A stretch of DNA of 64,000 bases from Thermoplasmatales archaeon (GTDB taxonomy: Archaea > Thermoplasmatota > Thermoplasmata > Thermoplasmatales > Thermoplasmataceae), in the NCBI GenBank assembly GCA_016806715.1, contig CP060531.1:558001-622000 (forward strand), written 5' to 3'. The notes under the pieces were generated by a model. The model was given only the letters and a program-made list of their open reading frames with translations. It was not told where the DNA came from and ran no database searches. Made by a program: the position numbers and the translations under genes. This document shows, in pieces, positions 44,645 through 52,585 of this stretch. Numbering within the stretch: position 1 is the first letter of the stretch; each line of letters opens with the position of its first letter.

Positions 44645-45718
44645 TTATAGTAGGGTGGTGTCCACATAAGCTTCAATCAAAGCTCCAGCAACTATAAGAG
44701 CAACCATAAGAATTATGACCAAGAACCCTTTCTTTAAAATTTTGGTGGAATTACCAGCGAATTCTTCGTAACTAGTTCCCCTCACGTATGAATTCAAGAA
44801 ATCAAGTACAACTGAAGATAAAATTAACCCAAATGTTAATGCCATCACGTATCCGAGAGTTTCGGGAAAAAATTCTGGAAGAACTGATTTAGCGAAAAGG
44901 TTCGGGCCGCCTTTCAAGAACACATACATTGAAACACCTTCAAAAAGGGATGAAGTTGTGAGCACCATCAGCGAAGGTAGCATGAAAAAGATCCCACCCG
45001 ACAAAAGTTCGAGACAGAGATCCAAATTATTGTAAAGAATAACCCTAACAGTTGAGTAAAAATTCCCAAAAAAATGTGTGTTGAAAGCGGACGTTTTGTA
45101 TACCGTTGCAGTACTAGAACTGGTAGTTAAATTGGGAACAGCACCATTAATTCCTGCATAAGCAAGTATGGCAATCAGTGGAAGATAATAGATAAGAAAG
45201 GATGCGACTATTAAACGTCTCACTGAAAGTTGATTTTTCTCAGTCAACACCAAAAAACCACTTCTACGGTCAGAGTATTTAAGAAGCAGCTTTTTGTTTC
45301 TAAAAATTCCAAATGAATCTACTAAATTGATTATAGGGTTTGATTTTAATAAAGCACGGATAAATATTTTTAACCTGAGATTGGATTTTTTTCTATCATC
45401 AAACCCAATTTTAATGTTAAAGATTCTATTTCCAATGGTTCCAATCTTCAGTGGCTCGAAGAAATAATATGTTGTTGAAATTACCGTGAAAACTATGTAA
45501 AAGTAGGCAGCCGACTGGACGGATAGTGTTGTAAGTTGCTGCAAACCAATAGAATAAAGAAGAGAAGCAGAATAAAAAAATGGCCCTTGCCTTAGCAAAG
45601 CAGACATTATTGTTGTCAAAGATAATAAGATGACCATGTCTGTAAAATAAGAAAAGAACCGTACCTTAATGTTAGCGGGCTCTAAAAGCTGTTTATTTTT
45701 GTTACGTTTCCTTGACAT
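44645..45718 (-). CDS. RDD-SpoIIM fusion membrane protein
   Basis: 357 residues. The N-terminal part (about 15-150) has the RDD pattern: an Arg and Asp in the first helix (KVRFFSYFTDMVILLSL) and a later GTIGNRIFNIKIGFDDRKK. The C-terminal half (about 225-355) is SpoIIM/DUF95-like: FFMLPSLMVLTTSSLFEGVS, FFPETLGYVMALTFGLIL and the terminal VAGALIEAYVDTT. SpoIIM/DUF95 proteins are essential parts of circular bacteriocin clusters (As-48B, CclB). It overlaps the M48 protease gene by one base. The surrounding DNA is very AT-rich. Confidence 0.8.
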   Translation of the reverse strand: MSRKRNKNKQLLEPANIKVRFFSYFTDMVILLSLTTIMSALLRQGPFFYSASLLYSIGLQQLTTLSVQSAAYFYIVFTVISTTYYFFEPLKIGTIGNRIFNIKIGFDDRKKSNLRLKIFIRALLKSNPIINLVDSFGIFRNKKLLLKYSDRRSGFLVLTEKNQLSVRRLIVASFLIYYLPLIAILAYAGINGAVPNLTTSSSTATVYKTSAFNTHFFGNFYSTVRVILYNNLDLCLELLSGGIFFMLPSLMVLTTSSLFEGVSMYVFLKGGPNLFAKSVLPEFFPETLGYVMALTFGLILSSVVLDFLNSYVRGTSYEEFAGNSTKILKKGFLVIILMVALIVAGALIEAYVDTTLL

Positions 45719-46701
45719 TATTTCTCCTCCAACTTTGAAAGGTAGTTTATTCTTTCTTCAAAAGATGGGTGACTCATGTTAAGGAAACTCGAATAACTCA
45801 TCGGGATGAGATTTATTCTTGACAGCTTCCTCAGTGCCTCAGCCAAGTCTCGTGGACTTGTAAGCCTGCTTCCCTCAATATCAGCTTCTCTTTCAAAATG
45901 TCTCTGTATATAGGGAGTGAGCCCAAAAAATACAAAAAATGAAAGGGCAAATGAAATAATTACTCCAATCAGGGAGTGGTTAGAGATTGATACGACTAAT
46001 AAATTCATACTTATAAATATGGTAGAAATAGAAAGCAGAGTTAAATTCCTCACATGTCTCTTACTTGCATGAACTATTTCATGGGCAACAACTGCGATGA
46101 TTTCATCAAAACTAAGGTTCTTTATAAGATACGAAGTAATGAAAATATAATAATCCTTAATCCCAGATTGAAAGGCGTTTGCTACCTTCATCTTGTCAGA
46201 GTCATAGACAAACAATTTCTCGATCGTCACACCAAGTTTGTCTCCAATTTCTTTTGCTTTATTCAAAATTATTTCATCAGATAATGGTTTTGATTTTTTA
46301 ATCCAGAAAAACAGAAATGGGTTAAAGTATAATAAAAAGAGTACAATAATAAATACCAAATTAAGCAAAATGATAGAGAAATAAAAATTATAATTGACAC
46401 TCACAAAAATATAATCAAATCCAATATATACAAAGAATAATACAAATAAATATGTGTTTTCCTTAATGTATTCATATAAGCTGGACTCTATATCCTTAAA
46501 GATTTTATCTATCTTCCATTCAATAGATGATATAGAAAAAACAAAAATGCTCAACGTGAATAATAATAAGATAGAAAATCGTAAGTTTTCTATATTGACC
46601 GCAAAGAATAGGCTCATTAAGAATACTACTGGCCAACTCACTGAGCCCAATATTAGCCGGACTCCGAAGTATTTTTTGATCGAATTCTCATCTAGATTCA
46701 T
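45718..46701 (-). CDS. M48 family membrane metalloprotease (HtpX/Ste24-like)
   Basis: 327 residues with about four membrane segments before and one or two after the active site. The zinc motif is VVAHEIVHASKRH (HExxH) and the third ligand lies in HFEREADIEGSRL. The active site faces the cytoplasm in this family. First gene of a two-gene operon with the RDD-SpoIIM protein, divergent from a hydrophobic 154-residue protein only 41 bp away. It could be a general quality-control protease or a dedicated processing enzyme for that neighbour. AT-rich codon use differs from flanking chromosome. Confidence 0.88.
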   Translation of the reverse strand: MNLDENSIKKYFGVRLILGSVSWPVVFLMSLFFAVNIENLRFSILLLFTLSIFVFSISSIEWKIDKIFKDIESSLYEYIKENTYLFVLFFVYIGFDYIFVSVNYNFYFSIILLNLVFIIVLFLLYFNPFLFFWIKKSKPLSDEIILNKAKEIGDKLGVTIEKLFVYDSDKMKVANAFQSGIKDYYIFITSYLIKNLSFDEIIAVVAHEIVHASKRHVRNLTLLSISTIFISMNLLVVSISNHSLIGVIISFALSFFVFFGLTPYIQRHFEREADIEGSRLTSPRDLAEALRKLSRINLIPMSYSSFLNMSHPSFEERINYLSKLEEK

Positions 46702-46715
46702 TTGTAACCAAATTC

Positions 46716-46733
46716 TTATATACTTTTAATAAT
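46716..46733. promoter_or_regulatory. interleaved divergent TATA boxes
   Basis: TTATATAC (46716-46723) is centred about 24 nt before the plus-strand ATG at 46743. Minus-strand TTATTAAAAGT (46724-46733) is centred about 27 nt before the minus-strand ATG at 46701. Each box lies inside the other promoter, so TBP binding at one should exclude the other. Confidence 0.5.
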
Positions 46734-46742
46734 TATAATCTT

Positions 46743-47207
46743 ATGGAAATATTGTACCCATCGATGAGTTTCCATGATGTCCGGAGTGTTGTTTTTTCTC
46801 CAGAAGAGAGTGATGCTTCGCGCGTCAATAGGGAGAATTTGAGAAAAGCCCTCAAGGCTACCGTTCTGTCGGCAATAGTAATTTCTATGGCGGCAATGCC
46901 AATAATGATTATTGCTGGCGTCCCAGTAGTTCAAAGCCTTGAGCAGGTACTACCTGGAGCCATGACCACACTTACAGGTGCTACTGGAGGAATGTTTATA
47001 GTTTGGGAAATAGAACATTGGGGAAGCTACCCAAGCCAAAGTGCTTGGTATAACTTCTTGTTAACCTTCGGCATAGGCTACCAAGTAGCGTCACTGTTGG
47101 CTTCTATCTTAGCATACGCGGGAGTTGTTGATATGGCAGTGGCAGTAGGAGCATTGACTGCAACTGGTGTGGGAGTTGCTTTTGCTGGAGCAATAGTCAC
47201 TTTCTAG
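46743..47207 (+). CDS. 154-aa hydrophobic Gly/Ala-rich protein, candidate bacteriocin-like precursor
   Basis: Residues 1-38 are hydrophilic and charged (MEILYPSMSFHDVRSVVFSP, then EESDASRVNRENLRKALK). Residues 40-62 form a hydrophobic helix, 85-105 are rich in Trp and Tyr (IVWEIEHWGSYP), and 108-154 are almost uniformly hydrophobic, Gly/Ala/Val-rich helices ending AFAGAIVTF. A leader followed by compact hydrophobic helices is the plan of large antimicrobial peptide precursors. A leaderless TATA supports the start. There is no homolog I can name; a small integral membrane protein is the plain alternative. Confidence 0.6.
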   Translation: MEILYPSMSFHDVRSVVFSPEESDASRVNRENLRKALKATVLSAIVISMAAMPIMIIAGVPVVQSLEQVLPGAMTTLTGATGGMFIVWEIEHWGSYPSQSAWYNFLLTFGIGYQVASLLASILAYAGVVDMAVAVGALTATGVGVAFAGAIVTF

Positions 47208-47270
47208 ATAATCGTTCGCGTAATTAATATTCTATATTTATTTCTTCATTTGCGTTATACTTGCGATATA

Positions 47271-48270
47271 ATGGTTTTTAAGAGGAAATATCCAAAGCCA
47301 GACATTTCAGAAGAGGATCTGAGTGAGCTCAGGAGAAACAGGTCATCGATGACAGAATTGCACCAAGGACCGGCATAGACAAGAATCTTCCAAGGCCCGG
47401 AAAGCCTAGAACAATTACAGATGATAGTAAGTCATGGATCCTTAACCTTGCATGCACAAAACCAGCGGAACATGGATACCGGGATGAGCTCTGGCCCTAT
47501 ACCCTCTTGACCGGACACATAAGGAAGAACAGTTCCTCCCTCAAGAATATAAGCAGATCCACAGTCTTCGAAATACTCAATGAGGCGGAGATAAAACCTC
47601 ACAAAATAAGGTACTATGTGGAAAAGAGGGACCCTGACTTGAGGGAAAAATGGCCACCGTACTGCACGTATACAAGGAAGTGGACATAATCAACAATGGT
47701 TTCATAACACCCGAGCTGAAGGATACCATAACAATATCATTCGATGAGAAGCCGGGAATGCAGCCAATATCATTGACATCAGAGGAACTCCATCTCGTTC
47801 CCGGAAAGTATCCATCTGCCACAAGAGATTATGAGTATAAGAGGCTGGGCACTCTGTCCCTTTTGGCAGGCATAGACCTGCATTCCGGTATTGTTACGGA
47901 AACTGTGAGCAGAACACATAACAGCAATGATTTCATAGCATTCCTGAAGAAACTGGATTCGTCGTATCCCAAAGATAAGAGGATAAGGGTTATTCTGGAT
48001 AATCTAAGTGTGCACACATCGGCGAAATCGAGGGAATTCCTGCTGACAGTGCCAAAAGGGTTTGACTTTGTCTTTACTCCAAAGCATGGCTAATGGCTCA
48101 ACATAGTGTAGACACTTTTCAGCAAACTAGCCAGGACCATGCTACGTGAGATCATGGTAAAAAGCATGGATGAACTGAAGGACAGGATTGATCAGTACTT
48201 CCATGAAATTGATAAGTACCCTGTCATCTTTAGACGGAAGTATAAAATGGATGATGTCACAATAGTATAG
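47271..48270 (+). pseudogene. degenerate IS630-family transposase
   Basis: Fragments in two frames: an N-terminal part from about 47271, the HTH part at 47507-47689 (RSTVFEILNEAEIKPHKIRY), then the catalytic part at 47650-48093 with ISFDEKPGMQ and VILDNLSVHTS. After PKHG the reading continues TAA-WLNIV-TAG-TLFSKLART, where family members have Ser and the catalytic Glu. So two nonsense changes, one at the catalytic residue, plus a frameshift have killed it. The remainder runs to the stop at 48270. Confidence 0.75.
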
Positions 48271-48388
48271 TGATGAAGCGAACGCCAATATAGATTAATT
48301 ATTTTTACCTTGACTTCCGCATGTCATTCATTATCAGTGTTGCGCACAGACCCTTGGATTTGCACAGTCTGTTATTAATTATCAGGGA

Positions 48389-49963
48389 TTATGTATGTGC
48401 ACTTTCCCGGATCCCTGGATATGGCAGTCCAAGGCTTTTCAAAATATCTGAAGCTGCACTGCTCTCCGATGAAATATACAGATCTCTCTTTTCAACTGTA
48501 ACAGGAACGACATCCAGGTAATTGAGATCCTTCCTTATGCTGTCGATTGTCCTGCCGGAAAGTTTTTCCATTATCCTTGAAACAAGAAGCGACAATACGC
48601 ATACAAAGACATGCGCCCTGATTCTTTCTGATTTCCTGTGGTATACCGGCCTGATCTCGATAAACGACTTTATTGTCCTGAATGAACGCTCAATCTGCCA
48701 CTGATCCTTGTAAGCTGACACAATTTCACTTTCCGGCAGATCAGCATTGGTGACGATGAGGAATCTTCCTGCAAGCTTTTTCAGTATTTCTATGCGTTTT
48801 TCGTTCAACACTGCACCGGTCTCCGGGAACTTCACCAGTGATCTCAGCTTCCCCAGAGACTTCTTCAGTTCCTTCTGATCCGGAATCTCGGATATTCTCT
48901 TCTTTACAGTATCGATCCTGTCATTGAGATCCTTCAGATCCAGATCTTCCCTCTTCCTGTTGTATACCGCAATGTATATCCTCTTTTCAGCAAGTCTCTT
49001 CTGATCTCCGGTGGAATCATCCTTCATCACCTGATCCACGCTTATGGCGACTTTCTTCATGACCAGGTCATCCATCACAAGACTGTCAGTGAAATCCGTA
49101 TTCATGAGGATGCTGCGGTACGGCTGGTCCCACCTGTATGCAGCGGTGATATACAGGTTCTGATCCAGGAGATCCAACGATTTGGATCTTCCGAATGCCC
49201 TGTCCGCAATGATTATCACGTTTTTTATATGGAATCTCTCCTTCAGCACCGATATGGTGGATTCAAGTGTTTTCGGATCGATGGTATTGCCGGGCCACAC
49301 CTCATGGTGTATGGGTATCCCGTCTGCCATGACAAGACCGATAACAATCTGCTCCTTTCCTCTTTTCTTATCACGGGAATAACCGAATAATACCAGATCA
49401 TTATCCTCCCTGCCCTCAAAATATGATGATGTCAGGTCATAATGCACCGTGGAGGTGTCCGGTTTCAGTGCGTTGAATATTTCGATCTCGATGTCATCCT
49501 TCCCCGCCAGAAGAGAATCAAGGGATCTGTAAACATTGTCCTCGCTTATTTGTAATTCCCATGGATAGTACACCCTCTTTTCCAGATCGACCAGATCAAT
49601 GTCGGACGAGGGTTCAAACAGCCGGGAAATGATCATGAAGGATAATATCCCAGCGTAGGTGCGAGTATGTTTTTTCAGTATCCCTGATATGCCATTTCTC
49701 TCCATTATGGATCTGGCTGCATAGAATATCCCGAAGGAGAGTGTTGGCCTGATCTTAAGGTCATTCAGGGAGAATTTCCTCATGGCTTCCCTGTATTCGT
49801 CCAGCACTTTCCGGTATCTTTCCGTATCCGCTGCGGACTTCACGGGACCGAGATATTTCAGGGTAACGGTTTTCTGCACGTGATCCACAACCAGCCTTTC
49901 CGCGATGGATGCATATTCCAGTACTGCAGATCCCCTCCTGACCTTTGTAATTCTCAGGAACAT
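48389..49963 (-). CDS. IS1634-family transposase (DDE_Tnp_1)
   Basis: 524 residues from ATG 49963 (MFLRITKVRRGSAVLEYASI), chosen because TTTAAATA lies about 28 nt upstream; a longer frame from 50002 would cross the promoter. Triad candidates: VHYDLTSSYFEG, NVIIIADRAFGRSKSL and YKDQWQIERSFRTIKSF. The last codons (ESAHT and TAA) are encoded by the left inverted repeat itself. The full length is intact, so it is probably functional. Confidence 0.88.
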   Translation of the reverse strand: MFLRITKVRRGSAVLEYASIAERLVVDHVQKTVTLKYLGPVKSAADTERYRKVLDEYREAMRKFSLNDLKIRPTLSFGIFYAARSIMERNGISGILKKHTRTYAGILSFMIISRLFEPSSDIDLVDLEKRVYYPWELQISEDNVYRSLDSLLAGKDDIEIEIFNALKPDTSTVHYDLTSSYFEGREDNDLVLFGYSRDKKRGKEQIVIGLVMADGIPIHHEVWPGNTIDPKTLESTISVLKERFHIKNVIIIADRAFGRSKSLDLLDQNLYITAAYRWDQPYRSILMNTDFTDSLVMDDLVMKKVAISVDQVMKDDSTGDQKRLAEKRIYIAVYNRKREDLDLKDLNDRIDTVKKRISEIPDQKELKKSLGKLRSLVKFPETGAVLNEKRIEILKKLAGRFLIVTNADLPESEIVSAYKDQWQIERSFRTIKSFIEIRPVYHRKSERIRAHVFVCVLSLLVSRIMEKLSGRTIDSIRKDLNYLDVVPVTVEKRDLYISSESSAASDILKSLGLPYPGIRESAHT

Positions 49964-50019
49964 AGGGCAATATCGCATATGAATATTTAAAGGTATGTGC
50001 ATATATAGTGCACATACAT
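48391..50019 (-). mobile_element. IS1634-type insertion sequence
   Basis: Perfect 13-bp inverted repeats, ATGTATGTGCACT (48391-48403) and AGTGCACATACAT (50007-50019), bracket one long transposase gene. The right repeat is also half of a larger palindrome (TATGTGCA 49994-50001, TGCACATA 50009-50016). I see no clear target duplication. Confidence 0.75.
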
Positions 50020-50097
50020 TAATAGAAGACCAATGCCTGGAGAAGTTGTAAATAAAAGGATTTGCAACGGACCGTGATAGACTATCTCATGCGGAAC

Positions 50098-50325
50098 TCA
50101 AGTTTTACTAAAGTCCCCATTCTTTTTCTTTTTTAAATAAGAGAACGCAAGGTATGCCGGAGTTCCCCATCCTAGAAATGCTAACGCCACTAAAATTGCG
50201 ATTCTAACAAATACATTTTGCCCAATAAGATAGGCCATTATTATTAAGAACAAGACACAAACCACATCGACCAGTACTAATAACTTAGTTTTTCTGCCCC
50301 ACACTTCTCTTCTGTGAAGTCCCAT
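50098..50325 (-). CDS. two-helix small membrane protein, 75 aa
   Basis: MGLHRREVWGRKTK (basic), then two hydrophobic helices (LLVLVDVVCVLFLIIMAYLI and VRIAILVALAFLGWGTPAYL) and a Lys-rich tail (LKKKKNGDFSKT). A TAATATTAAG box about 27 nt upstream supports a leaderless start. Similar in size and plan to the proteins at 16913 and 61033. Unknown function. Confidence 0.6.
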   Translation of the reverse strand: MGLHRREVWGRKTKLLVLVDVVCVLFLIIMAYLIGQNVFVRIAILVALAFLGWGTPAYLAFSYLKKKKNGDFSKT

Positions 50326-50366
50326 TTAAAGAAAATATCATCCTTCTTAATATTATTTCCCATATG

Positions 50367-50377
50367 GCTCCGACCGG
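50367..50377 (+). other. 11-bp match to the tRNA-Glu 3' end, possible att remnant
   Basis: GCTCCGACCGG here equals 63044-63054, the 3' acceptor and start of the T-stem of tRNA-Glu, in the same orientation. Tyrosine integrases commonly duplicate a tRNA 3' end at the far border of an island. The match is short and could be chance. Confidence 0.3.
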
Positions 50378-50815
50378 ACGTTAGACACCTTGATGCACTT
50401 CCCGGAGGACACAAACGGGACGCCTTAACCGTCCCTTATTTCTATGCTTCAACCAATGATTTTGTCCCGTTTTGGCGGTGGCGGAGAACTTTCATGTAAT
50501 ATGTAGGTAAGATATCCAATAAGAACATTCAATCGACTCGCTCGCTTAGCTCAGAATTTTACGCGAAATTCGGGTGGTACTCATGATTTATGTTATTTGT
50601 CACGCATCAATGTAGCATTTGAGGCATTAATGGAGTTACGATGAATATAGTCATCCGATCATGGATTAGTTTGCAACTACCTCTTGATAGACAAAATTAC
50701 AAGAGAATAAATGTTCAAGGTTGTCCACATTATTCAATAATATGAGAAGGTCGCAAGAATACAGAAAATTTTTGAGTAAACAAATTACATGCTCTTTCAT
50801 GAAAATAAAATATTA

Positions 50816-50856
50816 AGCGCTTTGTCAAAATGTGTTTGTACTGTAGACAAAGCGCT
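50816..50856. repeat. perfect 11-bp inverted repeat with 19-nt loop
   Basis: AGCGCTTTGTC (50816-50826) and GACAAAGCGCT (50846-50856). As RNA it would be a stable hairpin on either strand; as DNA it could be an operator about 75 bp before the 50929 gene. No T-run follows, so an intrinsic terminator is less likely. Confidence 0.6.
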
Positions 50857-50928
50857 ATTATTTGTGATGAGATAATTTAACTATCGAAATTACAATATGT
50901 TTAATTATATATCCTGTTTAAATTTATT

Positions 50929-51438
50929 ATGACCAATAGGAAAAAAGGGGTGATGATTGCATCTATATTGGTTATGTCGGCATTTGCCATTGCCATTACT
51001 GGTGTGGCATTAGAGAAGGCTGGCACCTTTGACCCTATGCCTTTTATAGGTGTCCAAGTGTTCGATGGGCAAGAACTTCCCCTAGTAAATGCTTCGGTGC
51101 AGGGAATTATGTATAATCCTCCTGATAAAGGACCTGGAACTACAAACCTATTCGTGGTCAACACAAACAAAGGAGGATATGCATCGATTGAGAACCTAAC
51201 TCCTGTTAGAGACCTTGTAAATGAATGGGTAAAATATCAGGGTGCTGTCCTAAATTCTGTAAGTCACCCCGACTTGTTGTTATTGATTACTTACCATGAT
51301 TCAAGTGGAACGTTTCTATCGATCGTGACCCGAGCCATCATAGAACTGGAACACCATGATAATAATATTATAGAGATGAATAGATACATAAAGAGCATGC
51401 AAAAAGCTGATTTCACCCACATGGAGGTGTATTCATGA
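50929..51438 (+). CDS. exported protein, truncated by the IS3 insertion
   Basis: Signal anchor (KKGVMIASILVMSAFAIAITG) followed by a beta-rich external region (VQVFDGQELPLVNASVQGIM, GGYASIENL). The reading frame enters the IS3 left end at 51408, so the last ten residues (DFTHMEVYS region) are IS-encoded. The authentic protein was longer. The surface protein fragment on the other side of the IS is a candidate for its missing part, but the frames do not rejoin exactly. Confidence 0.65.
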   Translation: MTNRKKGVMIASILVMSAFAIAITGVALEKAGTFDPMPFIGVQVFDGQELPLVNASVQGIMYNPPDKGPGTTNLFVVNTNKGGYASIENLTPVRDLVNEWVKYQGAVLNSVSHPDLLLLITYHDSSGTFLSIVTRAIIELEHHDNNIIEMNRYIKSMQKADFTHMEVYS

Positions 51439-51713
51439 ATTCAAAACATTCAACGGAAGAGAAACTCCAGATTGTTATGGAATCTTTAATGGATAATGTT
51501 TCACAGGCAGAGATATGCCGGAGGCATGGCATATACCCTGTGCAGTTGATCAGGTGGAAGGAACAGTTCATCCAGGGCGGAAAGACAGCGCTGGCTCAGA
51601 GAAGGAGTTCCGACAGCAGAGACGAGGAGATCGCTGACCTGAAGAAGATCATTGGAGATCAGAGCCTTGTCATAGATGCTTTTAAAAAAAGGCTTCAAGG
51701 GAGGTCAAAATGA
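51435..51713 (+). CDS. IS3 OrfA, DNA-binding subunit
   Basis: 92 residues with an HTH (SQAEICRRHGIYPVQLIRWK) and a leucine-zipper-like tail (EEIADLKKIIGDQSLVIDAF). Near its end GCT TTT AAA AAA AGG offers an A7 run. A -1 slip there leads into the orfB frame, giving the OrfAB transposase in the usual IS3 manner. orfB also starts independently (ATGA overlap). Confidence 0.9.
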   Translation: MNSKHSTEEKLQIVMESLMDNVSQAEICRRHGIYPVQLIRWKEQFIQGGKTALAQRRSSDSRDEEIADLKKIIGDQSLVIDAFKKRLQGRSK

Positions 51714-52585
51714 TGGTCATTGAAGATCTGAAACCCACGATGTCCCTGAGGAATATCTCAAGAATATCCGGGATTTCCCTGTCCGGATATTATTACAAAC
51801 CTAAGGAGAGGCACATTCAGAGGATTGATTCTTCTACAAAGGAAAGGATCAGGGAGATTGCCTCTGAAAGGCCAACATACGGATACAGGAGAGTGTGGGC
51901 AATACTGAGGAATCATGGAACGAGGGTGAACCAGAAGACTGTCAGGAAGGTGCTGAAGGATAACAATCTAAGCCTTCCTGCATCGAAGCACAGAGGAAGA
52001 ACAAAGTCCAGGAATCTTTTCAAACCCACTGCACCGGATCAGCTCTGGGAGACTGACATCACCTATATCCCCACAGAATCCGGAATGACGTACCTGATGT
52101 GCATAAAGGACTGCTTCACGAAAGAATGGCGGGGATACCATTATTCCAGATCCTGCATGGCAAAGGATGCCATAAGATCCGTGGAGAATGCTGTTCTGAT
52201 GGCATTCGATAGATCTGTTCCGGAAGGCCTGGTACTGAGGACAGATAACGGTCCCCAGTACATATCACACGAGTTCAGGAATGCCATGAAATTACTGGGA
52301 ATCAAGCTTGAATATATACAGAAACATACTCCGGAGGATAATGGAGATATTGAGTCGTTCCATAATTCAATCAAGACAGACTATATCTGGCCTAATGAAC
52401 TCAAGGACTTCCATGATGCTTCTATTTCCATAGAAAGAGCATTCACAGACTACAATGAATACAGGCCACATTCATCCATTGATTATCTTCCACCAAGGGA
52501 GTTCAGGAGGAAGTTCCTGGATGATCCAGCTTTCAGGGAGAAGTTTGAGAAAAAAGAAGTTGAGGTGACACTAGATGAGAATTGA
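51710..52585 (+). CDS. IS3 OrfB, integrase-type catalytic subunit
   Basis: 291 residues. HTH_21 (ERPTYGYRRVWAILRNHG) and the rve core with DDE residues in LWETDITYIP, LRTDNGPQYIS and EDNGDIESFHNSIK. All catalytic residues are present. Expressed mainly as a frameshift fusion with OrfA. It ends 34 bp before the right terminus. Confidence 0.93.
   Translation: MMVIEDLKPTMSLRNISRISGISLSGYYYKPKERHIQRIDSSTKERIREIASERPTYGYRRVWAILRNHGTRVNQKTVRKVLKDNNLSLPASKHRGRTKSRNLFKPTAPDQLWETDITYIPTESGMTYLMCIKDCFTKEWRGYHYSRSCMAKDAIRSVENAVLMAFDRSVPEGLVLRTDNGPQYISHEFRNAMKLLGIKLEYIQKHTPEDNGDIESFHNSIKTDYIWPNELKDFHDASISIERAFTDYNEYRPHSSIDYLPPREFRRKFLDDPAFREKFEKKEVEVTLDEN

Larger units (their letters stand above)
50326..50928. 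other. 603-bp stretch without a gene
   Basis: Contains an 11-bp copy of the tRNA-Glu 3' end (50367-50377), a strong inverted repeat (50816-50856) and, at 50897-50911, the TATA region of the next gene (TTTAATTATATATCC). No frame in it looks coding. Confidence 0.5.
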
